This document shows, piece by piece, positions 57,666 to 59,508 of a DNA stretch of 59,508 bases. Numbering within the stretch: position 1 is the first letter of the stretch; every line of letters begins with the position of its first letter. Source of the stretch: RGIG2206 sp045579085. Its GTDB lineage: Bacteria > Bacillota > Clostridia > Oscillospirales > Acutalibacteraceae. The translations under genes were made by a program, and so were the position numbers. The notes beneath the pieces are model-generated. The model did no database searches, was not told where the DNA came from, and saw only the letters and a program-made list of their open reading frames with translations. The stretch spans positions 1-59,508 of the forward strand of contig JAZNLO010000024.1 in the NCBI GenBank assembly GCA_045579085.1, written 5' to 3'.

Positions 57666-59120
57666 ATGATGAAAGTTTGCTTTATAAACCCTCCGTTCAA
57701 AGCTGAATATGGAAAATTTTCGCGTGAATCGCGTAGCCCGTCTATCGGTCATAGTGGAGTTTTGTACTATCCGCTGTGGCTGATTTATGCTGCATGTGTT
57801 GCTGAAAAGAACGGGTTTGAAGTTGTTTTTATAGATGCTCCGTCGAAGCAGATGAATAAAGAGCAGACCTTAGAGCGTGTTCGCAAAGAAGCGGCAGACG
57901 CAAAACTGTTTGTGTTTGATACGAGCACCCCGTCAATATACAGTGACGTCGATTTTGCTGCAACCATAAAGGATATGTATCCCGATGCGTTTACAATGCT
58001 TGTAGGCACGCATCCGTCAGCCACAGCAGAGGAAACAATGGGCATCAGCAACAAGGTAGACGGACTCGCAAGACAGGAATACGATTACATAGTCAGAGAC
58101 ACCGCCATTGCGCTTAGAGATGGTGCAGACCTGTCATCTGTTAACGGACTTACATGGCGAAACGGCGAACAGATTGTTCACAATCCGAGTGCTGAACATA
58201 TAACTGATTTAGATGAGATACCCTATGCTGCAGAATTTATCAAACGTCACTTAACGGTTACGGATTATGTTTTCCCTGCAGCAGCATTCCCGTCCATACA
58301 GATTTTCACAGGAAGAGGCTGCCCTGCACAGTGCAATTTCTGCGTGTATCCGCAAACTCTTCACGGACATAAGTATAGACTTCGTTCACCTGAAAACGTT
58401 ATCGGTGAAATCGAGTACATTATCAAGAACTTCCCTGAGGTAAAGGAAATCGTATTCGAGGATGACACGTTTACAATCAACAAAAAGCGTGTAACTGAGA
58501 TTTGCAATCTTATGCTTGAACGTAAGATTAAGATTCGCTGGTTGTGTAACGCACGTGTTAATCTTGATTATGAAACAATGTGCCTGATGAAGAGAGCGGG
58601 ATGTCACCTTATAATTCCCGGTATTGAGAGCGTTAATCAGCAGATACTCAATAATATCCGCAAGGGCACAACTGTTGAGCAGATTGAGAAATACATAAAA
58701 AATGCCAGAAAAGCAGGGCTTATGATTCATGCTTGCTATATGGTTGGCAATCAGGGGGAAACCCGTGAAACTATGGAGGCTACACTAAAAGCAGCAATGA
58801 GGTTCAAGACTGACACAGCTCAGTTTTTCCCACTTATTCCTTATCCGGGAACAGGTGCTTATGAGTGGGCAAAGAGCAACGGTTACATAAACGGAAAATA
58901 TGATGAGTACATTCACGAAGATGGCACTCTGAATTGTATAATAAATACGCCTGATTTGAGCGCACAGGAGCTCGTTGATTTCTGCCAGATGGCACGCAAG
59001 AAATATTATTTGCGTCCTTGGTATATTGCTCATCGCGTATGGCGTGGTTTAAGTGATAAGGAAGACTTTAAACGTTCGCTTAAGGCGTTCAAAAAGTTGA
59101 AGGAGACACTGTTTAGATGA
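57666..59120 (+). CDS. B12-binding-domain radical SAM protein
   Basis: A 484-residue radical SAM enzyme. N-terminal part (about 1-160) resembles the cobalamin-binding Rossmann domain (VCFINPPF, YPLWLIYAACVAEKNGF, LVGTHPSATAEETM) without the clear DxHxxG motif. The radical SAM core carries GCPAQCNFCVYP, the CxxxCxxC cluster site, then VFEDDTFTINKKRV and PGIESVNQQILNNIRKG. Such proteins in polysaccharide loci act as methylases or other sugar/lipid modifiers; the reaction here is unknown. Its TGA overlaps the next ATG by four bases. Confidence 0.88.
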   Translation: MMKVCFINPPFKAEYGKFSRESRSPSIGHSGVLYYPLWLIYAACVAEKNGFEVVFIDAPSKQMNKEQTLERVRKEAADAKLFVFDTSTPSIYSDVDFAATIKDMYPDAFTMLVGTHPSATAEETMGISNKVDGLARQEYDYIVRDTAIALRDGADLSSVNGLTWRNGEQIVHNPSAEHITDLDEIPYAAEFIKRHLTVTDYVFPAAAFPSIQIFTGRGCPAQCNFCVYPQTLHGHKYRLRSPENVIGEIEYIIKNFPEVKEIVFEDDTFTINKKRVTEICNLMLERKIKIRWLCNARVNLDYETMCLMKRAGCHLIIPGIESVNQQILNNIRKGTTVEQIEKYIKNARKAGLMIHACYMVGNQGETRETMEATLKAAMRFKTDTAQFFPLIPYPGTGAYEWAKSNGYINGKYDEYIHEDGTLNCIINTPDLSAQELVDFCQMARKKYYLRPWYIAHRVWRGLSDKEDFKRSLKAFKKLKETLFR

Positions 59121-59508
59121 GTTTAACAAAGGCTGCAGAGAAAAAATGCAAGCTGCACATCATCAGCACAGCTAACGGACAAGTCAATGAAGGTATGCGC
59201 AATGTGGCAACTCATATTGCCAAGGCTTTTGAGAAAGACCATGAGGTACATTACTCAGGGCTGAGAGATATCGCTTCAATTATAAAAAACAGCAAAGCGT
59301 GTGACACAACATTGGTTTTTGCACGTGCCAACAAGCTTGTATATTGGCTTGTGCGTATAGTGGAATTGTTCTGCAAAAACGTGTGGATAATTTGTGTTCA
59401 AAAGCCGAACTCCGAGTATGTAAAACTAACACAGAAGTGTCCTTTAAAAGCAAATTATCTGACGCTTGTTGAAAAGGACTTGTCGGAAGTATCTATTCGT
59501 TCAGGATA
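59117..59508 (+). CDS. Truncated polysaccharide-cluster protein, glycosyltransferase-like (runs off the window)
   Basis: Starts at ATG 59117 inside the radical SAM stop (ATGA overlap) and stays open to the end, 130 codons. The start KLHIISTANGQVNEGMRNVA and AKAFEKDHEVHYSG look like the first strands of a GT-B fold glycosyltransferase that acts on the N-terminal domain (GT4-like), but no C-terminal signature is available. Assigned mainly from position and the N-terminal pattern. Confidence 0.6.
   Translation, partial: MSLTKAAEKKCKLHIISTANGQVNEGMRNVATHIAKAFEKDHEVHYSGLRDIASIIKNSKACDTTLVFARANKLVYWLVRIVELFCKNVWIICVQKPNSEYVKLTQKCPLKANYLTLVEKDLSEVSIRSG

Overview
The window reads as chromosome from an anaerobic, Gram-positive, probably spore-forming member of the Clostridia, most like the Oscillospiraceae/Ruminococcaceae. 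This is inferred from gene content and order, not from a database search. The evidence is: the rimP-nusA-ylxR-ylxQ-infB-rbfA-nrnA-truB-ribF block; PolC; AddAB; dnaG-sigA; rpsB-tsf-pyrH-frr-uppS-cdsA-dxr-rseP-ispG-polC; SpoVT and a YlmC/YmxH-type protein; meso-diaminopimelate synthesis through DapL; and sigma-A type promoters with TTGACA/TATAAT-like boxes. About a quarter of the genes appear to start at TTG or GTG, judged by Shine-Dalgarno position.

Layout. 1-803: the end of an unknown protein, then spoVT. 813-8679: translation and RNA block from rimP to ribF, closed by a strong terminator. 8697-14201: accessory stretch with a DUF4867-like protein and a putative cytoplasmic TIM-barrel glycosidase (minus strand), a lipoprotein cyclophilin, a small sigma-region-4 protein with its partner ORF, and a GT39-like membrane glycosyltransferase. 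14245-18093: rlmB, a large membrane protein that looks like a P-type ATPase without its catalytic aspartate, and an AbrB/zinc-ribbon regulator. 18154-20123: a tandem glycine riboswitch controlling an alanine/glycine:cation symporter. 20139-25302 (minus strand): pyruvate kinase, an MBOAT/DHHW O-acylation pair and a small membrane protein. 25347-25635: an array of tiny hairpins beside tRNA-Cys. 25714-27851: dapF-dapL. 27935-40756: an unknown beta-rich protein, addB-addA, rpmE, a YigZ family protein, a dGTPase family protein, dnaG-sigA and a ymxH-like gene. 40774-53307: the ribosomal S2 to PolC superblock covering translation, UMP kinase, undecaprenyl and CDP-DAG lipid synthesis, the MEP pathway and replication. 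53364-59508: the start of a surface polysaccharide cluster (initiating sugar phosphotransferase, Wzx-type flippase, DegT-type aminotransferase, GT2 transferase, radical SAM protein, and a truncated protein running off the end).

How the genes work together. Much of the window is core machinery: ribosome maturation, initiation and elongation factors, the primase and main sigma factor, PolC, and double-strand break repair. Lipid-carrier synthesis (dxr, ispG, uppS, cdsA) sits a few kilobases upstream of a polysaccharide cluster whose first step uses undecaprenyl phosphate. DapF and DapL supply diaminopimelate for peptidoglycan. The MBOAT/DHHW pair probably decorates an exported polymer.

The items most worth a second look are: the degenerate P-type ATPase-like protein (15090-17681); an exact 33-bp direct repeat of the 3' end of the sugar-transferase gene that brackets the flippase and aminotransferase genes (54145-54177 and 56794-56826); the hairpin array at 25347-25519; the tandem glycine riboswitch with a diverged first aptamer; and a hairpin that both ends the dnaG-sigA operon and hides the ribosome-binding site of the ymxH-like gene.
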